A stretch of 64,000 nucleotides of DNA from Pseudomonas sp. GM18 (lineage in GTDB: Bacteria > Pseudomonadota > Gammaproteobacteria > Pseudomonadales > Pseudomonadaceae). The translations under genes and the position numbers were made by a program. The notes beneath the pieces are model-generated. The model searched no databases, had not been told where the DNA came from, and saw nothing but the letters and a program-made list of their open reading frames with translations. Shown in pieces: positions 17,705 to 27,030 of the stretch; position 1 is the stretch's first letter, and each line of letters opens with the position of its first letter. The stretch lies in the NCBI RefSeq assembly GCF_000282195.1, contig NZ_AKJT01000049.1:62001-126000 (forward strand), in the 5' to 3' direction.

Positions 17705-18769
17705 ATGTTCCGTCCCAAATTGTTGTTCACCAGCCTTGCCGCCCTCGCCCTGGGCGCCTGCTCGCCCCAGGATCCGCAAGCGGTCACCTCGGCGGCCATC
17801 GCCAAGCAAGTGATCCTGCCAACCTACAGCCGCTGGGTTGAAGCCGACCGGCAACTGGCAGTCAGCGCCCTGGCGTTCTGCCAGGGCAAGGAAACCCTGG
17901 AAACCGCTCGCGCCGACTTCCTGCACGCGCAGAAAGCCTGGGCCGAGCTGCAACCGCTGCTGATCGGCCCGCTGGCCGAGGGCAACCGTTCGTGGCAGGT
18001 GCAGTTCTGGCCGGACAAGAAAAACCTCGTCGGCCGTCAAGTCGAGCAACTGGTCACCGCGCAACCGCAGATCGATGCTGCCGCCCTGGCCAAGTCCAGT
18101 GTCGTGGTGCAAGGGCTCTCGGCCTATGAATACATCCTGTTCGACAGCAAGATCGACATGGCCGACAGTGCTCAGAAAGCCAAATACTGCCCGCTGCTGA
18201 CCGCCATTGGCGAGCGTCAGAAACAACTGGCCGAAGAGATCCTGTCGCGCTGGAACACCAACGACGGCATGCTCGCGCAGTTGAGCAAGTTCCCCAATCA
18301 GCGCTACGCCGATTCCCACGAAGCGATCGCCGATCTGCTGCGTGTACAAGTGACCGCGCTGGACACCCTGAAGAAAAAACTCGGCACGCCGATGGGCCGT
18401 CAGAGCAAGGGCACGCCACAGCCGTTCCAGGCCGATGCCTGGCGCAGCCAATCGTCGCTCAAAGGCATGGAAGCAAGCCTGACTGCTGCGCAAACCGTCT
18501 GGGTGGGTGTCGACAACAAAGGCCTGCGCGGTCTGTTGCCGAGCGAGCAAAAACCGTTGGCCGACAAGATCGACGCGGCCTACGCAGCGGCCCTGAAACT
18601 GCTTGCCGGTAACCAGCGCTCGCTGACCGACATGCTCACCGACGATGCCGGTCGCCAACAGCTGAACGACATCTATGACAGCCTCAACGTTGTCCACCGC
18701 CTGCACGAAGGCGAACTGGCCAAGGCGCTGGGTATCCAACTGGGCTTCAACGCCAACGACGGTGACTGA
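17705..18769 (+). CDS. second imelysin-family lipoprotein, GxHxxE motif altered
   Basis: A 354-residue lipoprotein (MFRPKLLFTSLAALALGAC) with an all-helical imelysin-like domain. At the place of the family motif it reads GLSAYEYILFD, so the Glu is kept but the His is replaced, in contrast to the first imelysin. If the His is a metal ligand, this copy would bind metal differently or act as a partner. It lies in tight order after the di-heme gene, and its stop overlaps or nearly meets the DUF1513 gene. Family membership is well supported, activity is unknown. Confidence 0.88.
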   Translation: MFRPKLLFTSLAALALGACSPQDPQAVTSAAIAKQVILPTYSRWVEADRQLAVSALAFCQGKETLETARADFLHAQKAWAELQPLLIGPLAEGNRSWQVQFWPDKKNLVGRQVEQLVTAQPQIDAAALAKSSVVVQGLSAYEYILFDSKIDMADSAQKAKYCPLLTAIGERQKQLAEEILSRWNTNDGMLAQLSKFPNQRYADSHEAIADLLRVQVTALDTLKKKLGTPMGRQSKGTPQPFQADAWRSQSSLKGMEASLTAAQTVWVGVDNKGLRGLLPSEQKPLADKIDAAYAAALKLLAGNQRSLTDMLTDDAGRQQLNDIYDSLNVVHRLHEGELAKALGIQLGFNANDGD

Positions 18770-18783
18770 TGAGGGCAAGTGCC

Positions 18784-19881
18784 ATGCTGCGACGCCAGGC
18801 TCTGACGTTAGGGAGTTTGCTGCTGGGTGCGGTGACACTGGGCGGCTGGACGCTGTTCAAGCATAAGGACAAAAGCCCGCTGCTGCTCTCGGCGCGGGAC
18901 GACGGTGACGGCAAGCACTATGCCGTCGGTTACCGGCTGGACGGCACCCGGGTGTTTGCCACCCAGGTCAGCCAGCGCTGCCATGACATCATCAACCACC
19001 CGACACTGTCGATGGCGCTTTTCGTCGCTCGGCGGCCGGGCACCGAGAGCTACCTGATCGACCTGCGCGACGGCACGCTATTGCAAACCGTGGTGTCGCA
19101 GCCGAACCGGCACTTCTACGGTCACGCGGTGATTCACCAGAGCGGCGACTGGTTGTACGCCACCGAAAACGACACCTCCGATCCGGGCCGTGGCCTGCTC
19201 GGTGTGTATAAATTCGAAGGTGAGCGACTGGTGCACAGCGGCGAAATTTCCACCCACGGCGTCGGTCCGCATCAGGTGTCGTGGATGCCCGATGGCGAGA
19301 CACTGGTGGTGGCCAACGGCGGCATTCGCACCGAGGCCGAAAGCCGGGTCGAGATGAACCTCAACGCCATGGAACCGAGCCTGGTGCTGATGAAGCGCGA
19401 CGGCACGCTGTTGAGCAAGGAAACACTGGCCCAGCAGATGAACAGCGTGCGGCACTTGGGTATCGCCAGTGACGGCACCATCGTCGCCGGTCAGCAGTTC
19501 ATGGGCGATGCTCACGAGTCTTCGGAACTGCTGGCGATCAAGCGTCCGGGCCAACCGTTCGTGGCCTTCCCGGTGCCCGAGCATCAGTTGCAGGCCATGG
19601 GGCATTACACCGCCAGCGTGGCCGTGCACAGCGAACTGCGCCTGGTCGCCCTGACCGCGCCGCGGGGCAACCGCTTTTTTATCTGGGACCTGGACAGCGG
19701 TGAAGTACGCCTGGATGCACCGCTTCCCGATTGCGCCGGTGTCGGGGCCGTGGCCGATGGTTTTGTCGTGACCTCCGGGCAAGGCCGTTGCCGGTTCTAC
19801 GATTGCCGCCAGACAAACCTTGTTGCAAAACCGCTGGAATTGCCTGCGGGGCTCTGGGACAACCACCTGCATCTGATCTGA
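18784..19881 (+). CDS. DUF1513 protein, predicted periplasmic beta-propeller
   Basis: A 365-residue protein with an N-terminal hydrophobic export segment (MLRRQALTLGSLLLGAVTLG) and repeated beta-strand blades typical of a WD40/YVTN-like propeller (for example GHAVIHQSGDWLYATENDT and GVGPHQVSWMPDGETLVVAN). The family is DUF1513, often found last in imelysin/di-heme clusters. I chose the ATG at 18784, which has AGGG about 9 bp upstream. An ATG at 18769 overlapping the previous stop would add five residues. A role in iron or heme handling is inferred only from the company it keeps. Confidence 0.88.
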   Translation: MLRRQALTLGSLLLGAVTLGGWTLFKHKDKSPLLLSARDDGDGKHYAVGYRLDGTRVFATQVSQRCHDIINHPTLSMALFVARRPGTESYLIDLRDGTLLQTVVSQPNRHFYGHAVIHQSGDWLYATENDTSDPGRGLLGVYKFEGERLVHSGEISTHGVGPHQVSWMPDGETLVVANGGIRTEAESRVEMNLNAMEPSLVLMKRDGTLLSKETLAQQMNSVRHLGIASDGTIVAGQQFMGDAHESSELLAIKRPGQPFVAFPVPEHQLQAMGHYTASVAVHSELRLVALTAPRGNRFFIWDLDSGEVRLDAPLPDCAGVGAVADGFVVTSGQGRCRFYDCRQTNLVAKPLELPAGLWDNHLHLI

Positions 19882-19894
19882 CTTCATCCTCCCT

Positions 19895-19987
19895 TGTAGG
19901 AGCGAAGCTTGCTCGCGAACGCGGTGTGTCAGCCAACTAATCTATTGACTGACACACCGCGTTCGCGAGCAAGCTTCGCTCCTACAG
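19895..19987 (+). repeat. REP-type palindrome, TGTAGGAGCGAAGC family
   Basis: Arms TGTAGGAGCGAAGCTTGCTC and GAGCAAGCTTCGCTCCTACA, extended inward by GCGAACGCGGTGTGTCAG and its complement. The stem is nearly perfect over about 41 bp. It lies after the DUF1513 stop. Confidence 0.9.
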
Positions 19988-20087
19988 AGTTTGCGTCATT
20001 CTGTAATAACTGCCAGTTGGAATCCCCCTCACACACGGAGTAATGTTTCCGCCTGTCTCACCTGATTTTCTCCAAGGAAATGGAAAT

Positions 20088-21236
20088 ATGCTGCGCCGCC
20101 GCATGCTGATCATGTTGGGTGTTGTCCTGCTAATCGTGCTGGTCCTGGCCGGTTACAAAGCCTTCTCCATCTACACGATGATGCAAGGCTTCTCCGTGCC
20201 GAAACCGCCGATAAATGTCGCCGTGGCCACGGCCACCGAACGCCCGTGGCAAAGCCGTTTGCCGACGGTCGGCACGCTCACGGCGCTGCAAGGGGTCGAT
20301 CTGAGCCTGGAGATCGCCGGCACCGTCAAGGAAGTTCAGTTCGAGTCGGGGCAGAAGGTCAAGGCCGGTCAGCCGATCCTGCAACTCGACACCGCCGTGG
20401 AAACTGCCCTGCTGGCAACCGCTCAAGCCGACCTGGGGCTGGCACAACTGGATTACGGTCGCGGCAGCCAACTGGTAGGCAGCCAGGCTATTTCCAGAGG
20501 CGAGTTCGACCGACTCTCCGCGGTATTGCAAAAGAGCCGTGCCACGGTCAATCAGCTCAAGGCGGCTCTGGAGAGAAAACGCATCCTCGCCCCGTTCAGC
20601 GGAACCATCGGCATTCGTCGGGTAGATGTCGGCGACTACGTGGCCAGCGGCACGATGATCGCCACCCTGCAAGACCTCAGCAGCCTCTACGTCGACTTCT
20701 TTGTACCCGAACAGGACGTGCCAAAGATCACCCTCGGCCAATCGGTACAGATCATTGTCTCGGCCTACCCGACAGAGACTTTCCCCGGCACCGTCAGCGC
20801 GATCAATCCGAAGGTCGAGAGCAGCACCCGCAACGTGCTGGTGCGCGCGACCCTGGCCAACCCCGATGGCAAGCTGCTGCCAGGGATGTTCGCCAGCCTG
20901 CAGGTGATGTTGCCCGACCCGCAGCCGCACATCGTCGTGCCGGAAAGCGCGATCACCTACACCCTTTATGGCAACTCGTTGTACGTCGTTGCGCAGAAAA
21001 AGGCCGAAGACGGCAGCCTCGAAAAAGACGACAAGGGCGAGCCGGTTCTGATCGCCGAACGACGCTTCGTCGAAACCGGCGAGCGACGCGACGGGATGGT
21101 CATGATCATCAAAGGCGTGCAGAACGGCGAAAAAGTGGTCACCGGCGGCCAGCTCAAACTGGACCACGGCGCGCACATCGCCATCAGCGACGACAAGACC
21201 CTAGCCGAGAAGAGCAGTCAGCCGCGCGCTGACTGA
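20088..21236 (+). CDS. mexV: RND efflux periplasmic adaptor, MexV-like
   Basis: A 382-residue membrane-fusion protein anchored by an N-terminal helix (MLIMLGVVLLIVLVLAGYKA) without a lipobox Cys. The lipoyl halves are visible (SLEIAGTVKEVQFESGQKV, and RILAPFSGTIGIRRVDVGDY) on either side of a helical hairpin, followed by beta-barrel and membrane-proximal domains. The start at 20088 follows AAGGAAATGG. It precedes the RND pump gene by 14 bp. The name MexV is based on my recall that mexVW lies at this place, between the bifA/icmP cluster and colRS, in P. aeruginosa. Substrates cannot be read from sequence. Confidence 0.85.
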   Translation: MLRRRMLIMLGVVLLIVLVLAGYKAFSIYTMMQGFSVPKPPINVAVATATERPWQSRLPTVGTLTALQGVDLSLEIAGTVKEVQFESGQKVKAGQPILQLDTAVETALLATAQADLGLAQLDYGRGSQLVGSQAISRGEFDRLSAVLQKSRATVNQLKAALERKRILAPFSGTIGIRRVDVGDYVASGTMIATLQDLSSLYVDFFVPEQDVPKITLGQSVQIIVSAYPTETFPGTVSAINPKVESSTRNVLVRATLANPDGKLLPGMFASLQVMLPDPQPHIVVPESAITYTLYGNSLYVVAQKKAEDGSLEKDDKGEPVLIAERRFVETGERRDGMVMIIKGVQNGEKVVTGGQLKLDHGAHIAISDDKTLAEKSSQPRAD

Positions 21237-21250
21237 TCAAGGAATTCCCC

Positions 21251-24200
21251 ATGGCTTTTACCGACCCGTTCATCCGCCGCCCGGTGCTCGCCACCGTGGT
21301 CAGCCTGTTGATTGTGCTGCTGGGCTTCCAGGCCTGGAGCAAGTTGCCGCTGCGCCAATACCCGCAAATGGAAAACGCCCTGATCACGGTGACCACCGCT
21401 TACCCCGGGGCCAACGCCGAAACCATTCAGGGTTACATCACCCAACCGATGCAACAGAGCCTGGCGAGCGCCGAGGGCATCGACTACATGACCTCGGTCA
21501 GTCGCCAGAACTTCTCGGTGATCTCGATCTACGCGCGCATCGGCTCCAACACCGACCGCCTGTTCACCGAACTGCTGGCCAAGGCCAACGAGGTCAAGAA
21601 CCAGCTGCCCCAGGACGCCGAGGACCCGGTGCTGAGCAAGGAAGCCGCCGGCGCCTCGGCGCTGATGTACATCAGTTTCTTCAGCAACGAGCTGAGTAAC
21701 CCGCAGATCACCGACTACCTGTCCCGGGTTATCCAGCCGAAACTGGCGACCCTGCCGGGCATGGCCGAAGCCGAGATTCTCGGCAACCAGGTGTTCGCCA
21801 TGCGCTTGTGGCTGGACCCGGTGAAACTCGCCGGTTTCGGCCTGAGCGCCAGCGATGTGACAAACGCCGTGCGCCAGTACAACTTCCTCTCCGCCGCCGG
21901 CGAAGTGAAAGGCGAGTACGTGGTCACCAGCATCAACGCCAACACCGAACTCAAATCCGCCGAGGCCTTTGCCGCGATCCCGCTCAAGGTCAGCGGCGAC
22001 AGCCGTGTGTTGCTGCGGGACGTGGCACGGGTCGAGATGGGCGCGGAAAACTACAACTCCGTCAGTTCCTTTGGCGGCACGCCCTCGGTGTACATCGGCA
22101 TCAAGGCCACGCCCGGCGCCAACCCGCTGGACGTGATCAGGGAAGTGCGCAAGATCATGCCGGACCTGGAAGCCCAGCTGCCGCCAAACCTCAAGGGCGA
22201 AATCGCCTACGACGCCACGCTGTTCATCCAGGCCTCCATCGACGAAGTGTTGAAAACCCTGTTTGAAGCGGTGCTGATCGTGATCGTGGTGGTGTTCCTG
22301 TTCCTCGGCGCCCTGCGTTCGGTGGTGATCCCGGTGGTCACCATTCCGCTGTCAATGATCGGTGTGATGTTCTTCATGCAGATGATGGGCTACTCGATCA
22401 ACCTGCTGACCTTGCTGGCGATGGTATTGGCCATCGGGCTGGTGGTAGACGACGCCATTGTGGTGGTGGAAAACATTCACCGGCACATCGAAGAGGGCAA
22501 GACGCCACTGGATGCGGCCATCGAGGGTGCCCGGGAAATCGCCATGCCAGTGGTGTCGATGACCATTACCCTGGCGGCGGTTTATGCACCGATCGGCTTC
22601 CTGACCGGCCTGACGGGGGCGCTGTTCAAGGAGTTCGCCCTGACCCTGGCCGGGGCGGTGGTGATTTCCGGCATCGTCGCACTGACGCTGTCGCCGATGA
22701 TGTGCGCCTTGCTGCTGCGTCACGATGAAAACCCCAGCGGCCTGGCCCATCGCCTGGACGTGATCTTCGAAGGCCTCAAGCGCCGTTACCAGAGTGTGCT
22801 TCACGGCACCCTCAACACCCGGCCGGTGGTGCTGGTGTTCGCGGTGATCGTACTGTGCCTGATTCCGGTGCTGCTCAAATTCGCCAAGTCGGAACTGGCG
22901 CCAGACGAGGACCAGGGCGTGATCTTCATGATGGCCAACTCACCGCAGACGGCCAACCTCGACTACCTGAACGCCTACACCGACGAGTTCGTCGCGATTT
23001 TCAAGGCGTTCCCCGAGTACTACTCCTCGTTCCAGATCAACGGCTTCAACGGCGTGCAATCAGGGATCGGCGGCTTCCTGCTCAAACCCTGGAACGAACG
23101 CCACCGGACCCAGATGCAGATCCTGCCCGAGGTCCAGAGCAAGCTGGAAAGCATTCCCGGGCTGCAAATCTTCGGCTTCAACCTGCCGTCCCTGCCGGGC
23201 ACCGGCGAAGGCTTGCCGTTTCAATTCGTGATCAACTCGGCTAACGCCTACGAATCGTTGTTGGAGGTGACGGACCGGGTGAAAAAAAGGGCGATGGAAT
23301 CCGGCAAGTTTGCTTTCGTCGACGTCGATCTGGCTTTCGACAAGCCCGAAGTGGTGGTGAATATCGATCGCGCCAAGGCCGCGCAGATGGGTGTGTCCAT
23401 GCAGGACCTGGGCGGAACTCTTGCGACGTTGCTGGGTGAGGCTGAGATCAACCGGTTCACCATCGAAGGTCGCAGCTACAAAGTCATCGCCCAAGTGGAA
23501 CGGCCCTACCGCGATAACCCTGACTGGCTGAACCATTATTACGTCAAGAACACCAAGGGCGAGTTGCTGCCCCTATCGACCCTGATCACCGTGACCGACC
23601 GCGCGCGGCCGCGTCAGTTGAACCAGTTCCAGCAACTCAACTCGGCGATTCTTTCCGGGGTTCCGCTGGTCAGCATGGGGGAAGCCATCGACACCGTGCG
23701 CCAGATAGCCCGGGAAGAGGCGCCGGCGGGTTATGCCGTCGACTATGCCGGTGCATCACGGCAATACGTTCAGGAAGGCAGCGCACTGTGGGTCACCTTC
23801 GCCCTGGCCTTGGCGATCATCTTCCTGGTGCTGGCGGCCCAGTTCGAAAGCTTCCGCGATCCGCTGGTGATTCTGGTGACCGTGCCGTTGTCGATCTGTG
23901 GCGCGCTGATCCCGCTATTCCTCGGCTGGTCGAGCATGAACATCTATACCCAGGTGGGGCTGGTGACGTTGATCGGGCTGATCAGCAAGCACGGGATCCT
24001 GATCGTCGAGTTCGCCAACCAGTTACGCAAGGAGAAAGGCCTGACACCTCGCGAAGCGGTGGAGGAAGCGGCGGCCATTCGCTTGCGTCCGGTATTGATG
24101 ACCACGGCGGCGATGGTGTTCGGCATGGTGCCGTTGATCATCGCCACGGGCGCGGGGGCCGTCAGCCGGTTCGACATCGGCACGGTGATCGCAACGGGGA

Positions 24201-24277
24201 TGTCGATCGGGACGCTGTTCACCTTGTTCGTGCTGCCGTGCATTTACACATTGCTGGCCAAACCCGATAAACCCTGA
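21251..24277 (+). CDS. mexW: RND efflux pump inner-membrane protein, MexW-like
   Basis: A 1008-residue RND transporter with 12 predicted helices, starting MAFTDPFIRRPVLATVVSLL. The helix-4 proton-relay aspartate pair is present (GLVVDDAIVVVENIHRH). Both large periplasmic loops and the second helix bundle (GLVTLIGLISKHGILIVEFA) are complete. It works with the adaptor encoded just upstream and must borrow an outer-membrane channel, since none is encoded here. MexVW is known to use OprM. The length is normal for the shorter MexW/MdtB-type branch. Confidence 0.9.
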   Translation: MAFTDPFIRRPVLATVVSLLIVLLGFQAWSKLPLRQYPQMENALITVTTAYPGANAETIQGYITQPMQQSLASAEGIDYMTSVSRQNFSVISIYARIGSNTDRLFTELLAKANEVKNQLPQDAEDPVLSKEAAGASALMYISFFSNELSNPQITDYLSRVIQPKLATLPGMAEAEILGNQVFAMRLWLDPVKLAGFGLSASDVTNAVRQYNFLSAAGEVKGEYVVTSINANTELKSAEAFAAIPLKVSGDSRVLLRDVARVEMGAENYNSVSSFGGTPSVYIGIKATPGANPLDVIREVRKIMPDLEAQLPPNLKGEIAYDATLFIQASIDEVLKTLFEAVLIVIVVVFLFLGALRSVVIPVVTIPLSMIGVMFFMQMMGYSINLLTLLAMVLAIGLVVDDAIVVVENIHRHIEEGKTPLDAAIEGAREIAMPVVSMTITLAAVYAPIGFLTGLTGALFKEFALTLAGAVVISGIVALTLSPMMCALLLRHDENPSGLAHRLDVIFEGLKRRYQSVLHGTLNTRPVVLVFAVIVLCLIPVLLKFAKSELAPDEDQGVIFMMANSPQTANLDYLNAYTDEFVAIFKAFPEYYSSFQINGFNGVQSGIGGFLLKPWNERHRTQMQILPEVQSKLESIPGLQIFGFNLPSLPGTGEGLPFQFVINSANAYESLLEVTDRVKKRAMESGKFAFVDVDLAFDKPEVVVNIDRAKAAQMGVSMQDLGGTLATLLGEAEINRFTIEGRSYKVIAQVERPYRDNPDWLNHYYVKNTKGELLPLSTLITVTDRARPRQLNQFQQLNSAILSGVPLVSMGEAIDTVRQIAREEAPAGYAVDYAGASRQYVQEGSALWVTFALALAIIFLVLAAQFESFRDPLVILVTVPLSICGALIPLFLGWSSMNIYTQVGLVTLIGLISKHGILIVEFANQLRKEKGLTPREAVEEAAAIRLRPVLMTTAAMVFGMVPLIIATGAGAVSRFDIGTVIATGMSIGTLFTLFVLPCIYTLLAKPDKP

Positions 24278-24315
24278 AGAACACCCATAAACCTGTGGAA
24301 GCGCGCAAGGCGAAT

Positions 24316-24426
24316 GATCGTTCCCACGCTCTGCGTGGGAACGCAGCCCGGGACGCTCCGCGGCCCCTCAAAAGCCGAACGCGGAGCGTCCGTAGAGGCA
24401 TTCCCACGCAGAGCGTGGGAACGATC
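24316..24426 (+). repeat. REP-type palindrome, GATCGTTCCCACGC family (copy 3 of 3)
   Basis: The same outer arms as the copies at 5762 and 16039, with an inner pair GGACGCTCCGCG/CGCGGAGCGTCC-like. It is located after the MexW-like gene. Confidence 0.9.
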
Positions 24427-24457
24427 GGCAGCCCGATAAACCTTAACGTCAAAAAGC

Positions 24458-24485
24458 AAAAGGCCTCGCATCCGCGAGGCCTTTT
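24458..24485. terminator. bidirectional terminator between mexW-like gene and small minus-strand operon
   Basis: AAAAGGCCTCGC, loop ATCC, GCGAGGCCTTTT. A-rich and T-rich flanks on both sides let it serve both converging transcripts. Confidence 0.85.
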
Positions 24486-24503
24486 ATTTGGGCTTCAATC
24501 TGT

Positions 24504-24731
24504 TCAACTCTGTGGCCTCAGTCCTTGAGAAAGTCCGAACATGAACAGTAACAAGTCATGATCAGGTTGAGTGGCCACGGGTGCTTTGGCTACCCGGGGC
24601 AACGGACAATGCGCGTCACCGTGCACTGAACTGAGGACTTGCGTGCGGGGCTGCTCCCAGGCAGCCACCGCCAATGAAGCAACTGCCAAGGCTCCGGCTA
24701 AAAACAAACCTCGTGCAATTTCGAGTTTCAT
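24504..24731 (-). CDS. small exported hypothetical protein
   Basis: A 75-residue ORF with a signal peptide (MKLEIARGLFLAGALAVASL, then AVAAWEQ). The mature part is polar and contains one Cys (HCPLPRVAK). Its ATG overlaps the stop of the preceding gene by the ATGA pattern, showing translational coupling. It ends a three-gene minus-strand operon behind a methyltransferase. No recognised family. Confidence 0.7.
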   Translation of the reverse strand: MKLEIARGLFLAGALAVASLAVAAWEQPRTQVLSSVHGDAHCPLPRVAKAPVATQPDHDLLLFMFGLSQGLRPQS

Positions 24732-24931
24732 CGCGATAAGCCTTTGATAGCGCTGCCAAACGCCTTCTCATAAAAGTAGACGAGTTTTTTCCAGTCTGTA
24801 TCGCTGAACGACGAGTGGCGACGCAGTTGCTTCAGGTCATGGGCTGCGGCGCGACGAGCGGTCAAACGCTGCCGACATTTCTCCTGGTCGATTAAGGCAA
24901 CTTCCATTTCTGCTACAGATTGCACTGCCAT
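24728..24931 (-). CDS. small conserved hypothetical protein, 67 residues
   Basis: The protein starts MAVQSVAEMEVALIDQEKCR and is charged and helical, with no signal or membrane segment, so it is cytoplasmic. The ATG at 24929-24931 lies 4 bp after the methyltransferase stop, and its own stop overlaps the start of the next gene. The longer upstream frame overlaps the methyltransferase and is rejected. Probably part of an operon with the methyltransferase. Function unknown. Confidence 0.7.
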   Translation of the reverse strand: MAVQSVAEMEVALIDQEKCRQRLTARRAAAHDLKQLRRHSSFSDTDWKKLVYFYEKAFGSAIKGLSR

Positions 24932-24935
24932 CCAG

Positions 24936-25604
24936 TTACCTCTTGCGTAATACGTAAACCCGCCGCATGGCATAGAGCGGTAAGAAATCCAGTTGTTCCT
25001 GAATACGGAAACCCACCTGCTCGAATTCCTTTTCGACCGTGGCGACGGGTAACACAAATCGATTCTGGTAACCCTCCTGCCCACACCGTTTCTCGGCACG
25101 CTTGCGTTTCCAGGCCTTGAAATTGCCGTCTACCCACAACGATACAATTACGCTGTCGCGGGTGACACGCTCGAATTCGCGCAGGATGGTCAGTCGTTGC
25201 TCGGCTTCACCGATGTGATGGAGCAGACGCATGCAGAAAATGCTGTCGACGGCATTATCGGGCAAGGCAATGTCGAATGCAGAGGTGTGCAAGGGTTGTA
25301 CCCTTTTGACCACGTCAGCGGGTTGCGTCCGCATGGCAGTCTTGAGCATGGACACCGAGTTGTCGGCCCCGATGATGACACGGTTGTGTTTTTCCGCGAG
25401 CAACGGCCAGAAACGCCCGGCACCGCAGGGCAAATCGAGGACCAGGCCAGGTTCACCGGCCAACGCCAGGGCTTTACGCGCCAGGTGTTCGTCACGCCAT
25501 TGGGACAGTCGGCGACCGAGCCCCACCTGGTGCTTGCGCAAATTCTTCTGTGCGGGTTGATCGTCGTATTTTTCGGAGAAGCCGAGCTTTATCGGGCCAG
25601 CCAT
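24936..25604 (-). CDS. class I SAM-dependent methyltransferase
   Basis: A 222-residue protein with the Rossmann SAM-binding motif I VLDLPCGAGRFWPLL, motif II region VIIGADNS and the post-motif strand DSIFCMRLLHHI. It resembles the Methyltransf_11 group acting on small molecules or lipids. The ATG at 25604 has AGGAG about 8 bp upstream. It leads two small ORFs and lies downstream of colRS on the same strand but with a 148-bp gap. I recall a methyltransferase at this spot in P. aeruginosa. Substrate unknown. Confidence 0.88.
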   Translation of the reverse strand: MAGPIKLGFSEKYDDQPAQKNLRKHQVGLGRRLSQWRDEHLARKALALAGEPGLVLDLPCGAGRFWPLLAEKHNRVIIGADNSVSMLKTAMRTQPADVVKRVQPLHTSAFDIALPDNAVDSIFCMRLLHHIGEAEQRLTILREFERVTRDSVIVSLWVDGNFKAWKRKRAEKRCGQEGYQNRFVLPVATVEKEFEQVGFRIQEQLDFLPLYAMRRVYVLRKR

Positions 25605-25752
25605 GACTGCAATCTCCTGAGCTTCTGATGACAACCACCTTAAGTTGCGTGGTGTCAGCATCAGGTCATGCCTTGGTGAAAATTTCGTCAGGTAAACCCC
25701 GGAATCATTTCAGGGTTTTACGGAGCCGATTTAATTTTCAACCCATTCACCG

Positions 25753-27030
25753 CTATTTCAGACTCAACTCCACCTGAAAGCGACAACCATTGGGTTCCAT
25801 GTTCGTCAGGCTGACACTCCAGCCCTGGCTCTCGCAGATCCGCTGCACCAGCGACAGTCCCAGCCCCAAGCCCTCGCCACGCTTCTCGCTGCCGCGTACG
25901 AAAGGCTCGAACATCGCCTCGCGTTTTTCCTCGGGAATGCCTACACCACTGTCCTCGACCACGAACCCCGTATCCGTCAGGGCCAAGCGGATAAACCCAT
26001 GCTCGGTGTAATGCAGCGCATTACGCAACAGGTTGCCCATCACCGCGTGCAGAAGCGTCGCGTTATAGCGAGTGTCCGGCGGGTTGCCCAACTCGACGTT
26101 CAACATCAGGCCCTTGGCTTCGATCGGTTCGCGCCATTGGCAAAGCAGCCCGTCGGCCACCTGACTGAGGCTCTGCTGAGGTCCCATGCTGGCGTCTTCA
26201 TGCTGAGCGCGGGCCAGCATGAGGAAGGTTTGCACCAACTCGCGCATCTCTGCGCAAGCCCGGGCGATCCGCTCGACCTGGGCACGCCCGCGCTGATCGA
26301 TGCCGGAGTTTTCCAGCAACAATTCACAGGAACTGGCTAACACCATCAATGGCGTGCGCAGTTCGTGGCTGACGTCACTGGTGAACAATCGCTCACGGGT
26401 CAACGCCTGACGCAAACGTCCGAGGGTGGCGTCGAAGGCTACGGCCAGTTCGCCCACTTCATCGGCGGCATAATCCGGAGCCAGTGGCGGTGCCAGGCCC
26501 AACAGCTGATCGCGATGGCGCACCTGACGGGCCAGTCGCACCACCGGCGCCATCACCTTGCGCGCCAGCACCCAACCCAGAAATACCGCCAGCGCCAGGC
26601 TCAGCACGAAACCCACAAGCACTACGGCAAACAGCACCCGTTCACGCTCTTCGAAATCGCTCTGGTCCTGCAACAGCACGTAGCGCCGTCCGTCGACGAT
26701 TTCGACCATTGCGTGATACGACAGATGGTCGCGAAAGACTTCATGAAAACCTGAGTCCAGGTGCCGCAAATCCTTGGGTAACTCAAAGTCGCCCGGCCCG
26801 CCGCTGAAATAGAACAACTGGTCCGGCTCGGGGCGGTGGCTCCAGTCCGTCACGCTGTCCATCAGCAACAGGCGTTGCAAATCGCCACCCAGACCTGACG
26901 AAATCAGTTTCTCTTCCACCAGGTGCACGGTCGCTATGATGCCTATCGCGAAGGCTCCCGCGACCAATGCGCTCATCAACGCAAAGGCGATGATGATCCG
27001 TTGCGAAAGGCTCTGCTTAAACTCCATCAC
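25753..27030 (-). CDS. colS: sensor histidine kinase ColS
   Basis: A 425-residue kinase with two membrane helices (about 11-34 and 132-155) around a periplasmic domain of about 95 residues, then HAMP, the phosphoacceptor H-box (FTSDVSHELRTPLM, H222) and an ATPase domain (N-box NLLRNALHYTE, DSGVGIPEE, GLGLGLSLVQ). At the end of the periplasmic part residues 127-130 read EERE. This fits the ExxE motif described for P. putida ColS in sensing excess zinc and ferric iron. It overlaps colR by 14 bp. ColRS is known to guard envelope integrity and metal tolerance. Confidence 0.92.
   Translation of the reverse strand: MMEFKQSLSQRIIIAFALMSALVAGAFAIGIIATVHLVEEKLISSGLGGDLQRLLLMDSVTDWSHRPEPDQLFYFSGGPGDFELPKDLRHLDSGFHEVFRDHLSYHAMVEIVDGRRYVLLQDQSDFEERERVLFAVVLVGFVLSLALAVFLGWVLARKVMAPVVRLARQVRHRDQLLGLAPPLAPDYAADEVGELAVAFDATLGRLRQALTRERLFTSDVSHELRTPLMVLASSCELLLENSGIDQRGRAQVERIARACAEMRELVQTFLMLARAQHEDASMGPQQSLSQVADGLLCQWREPIEAKGLMLNVELGNPPDTRYNATLLHAVMGNLLRNALHYTEHGFIRLALTDTGFVVEDSGVGIPEEKREAMFEPFVRGSEKRGEGLGLGLSLVQRICESQGWSVSLTNMEPNGCRFQVELSLK

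Noticed and set aside
16427..18838. 803-codon minus-strand frame over the di-heme and imelysin genes
   Set aside because: It is antisense to two genes with clear signal peptides and motifs, arising from GC-rich third positions. The translation has no recognisable domain.
25753..25753. A second GTG/ATG choice for colS one codon in
   Set aside because: MMEF and MEF starts differ by one residue and cannot be resolved from sequence; the longer is kept.
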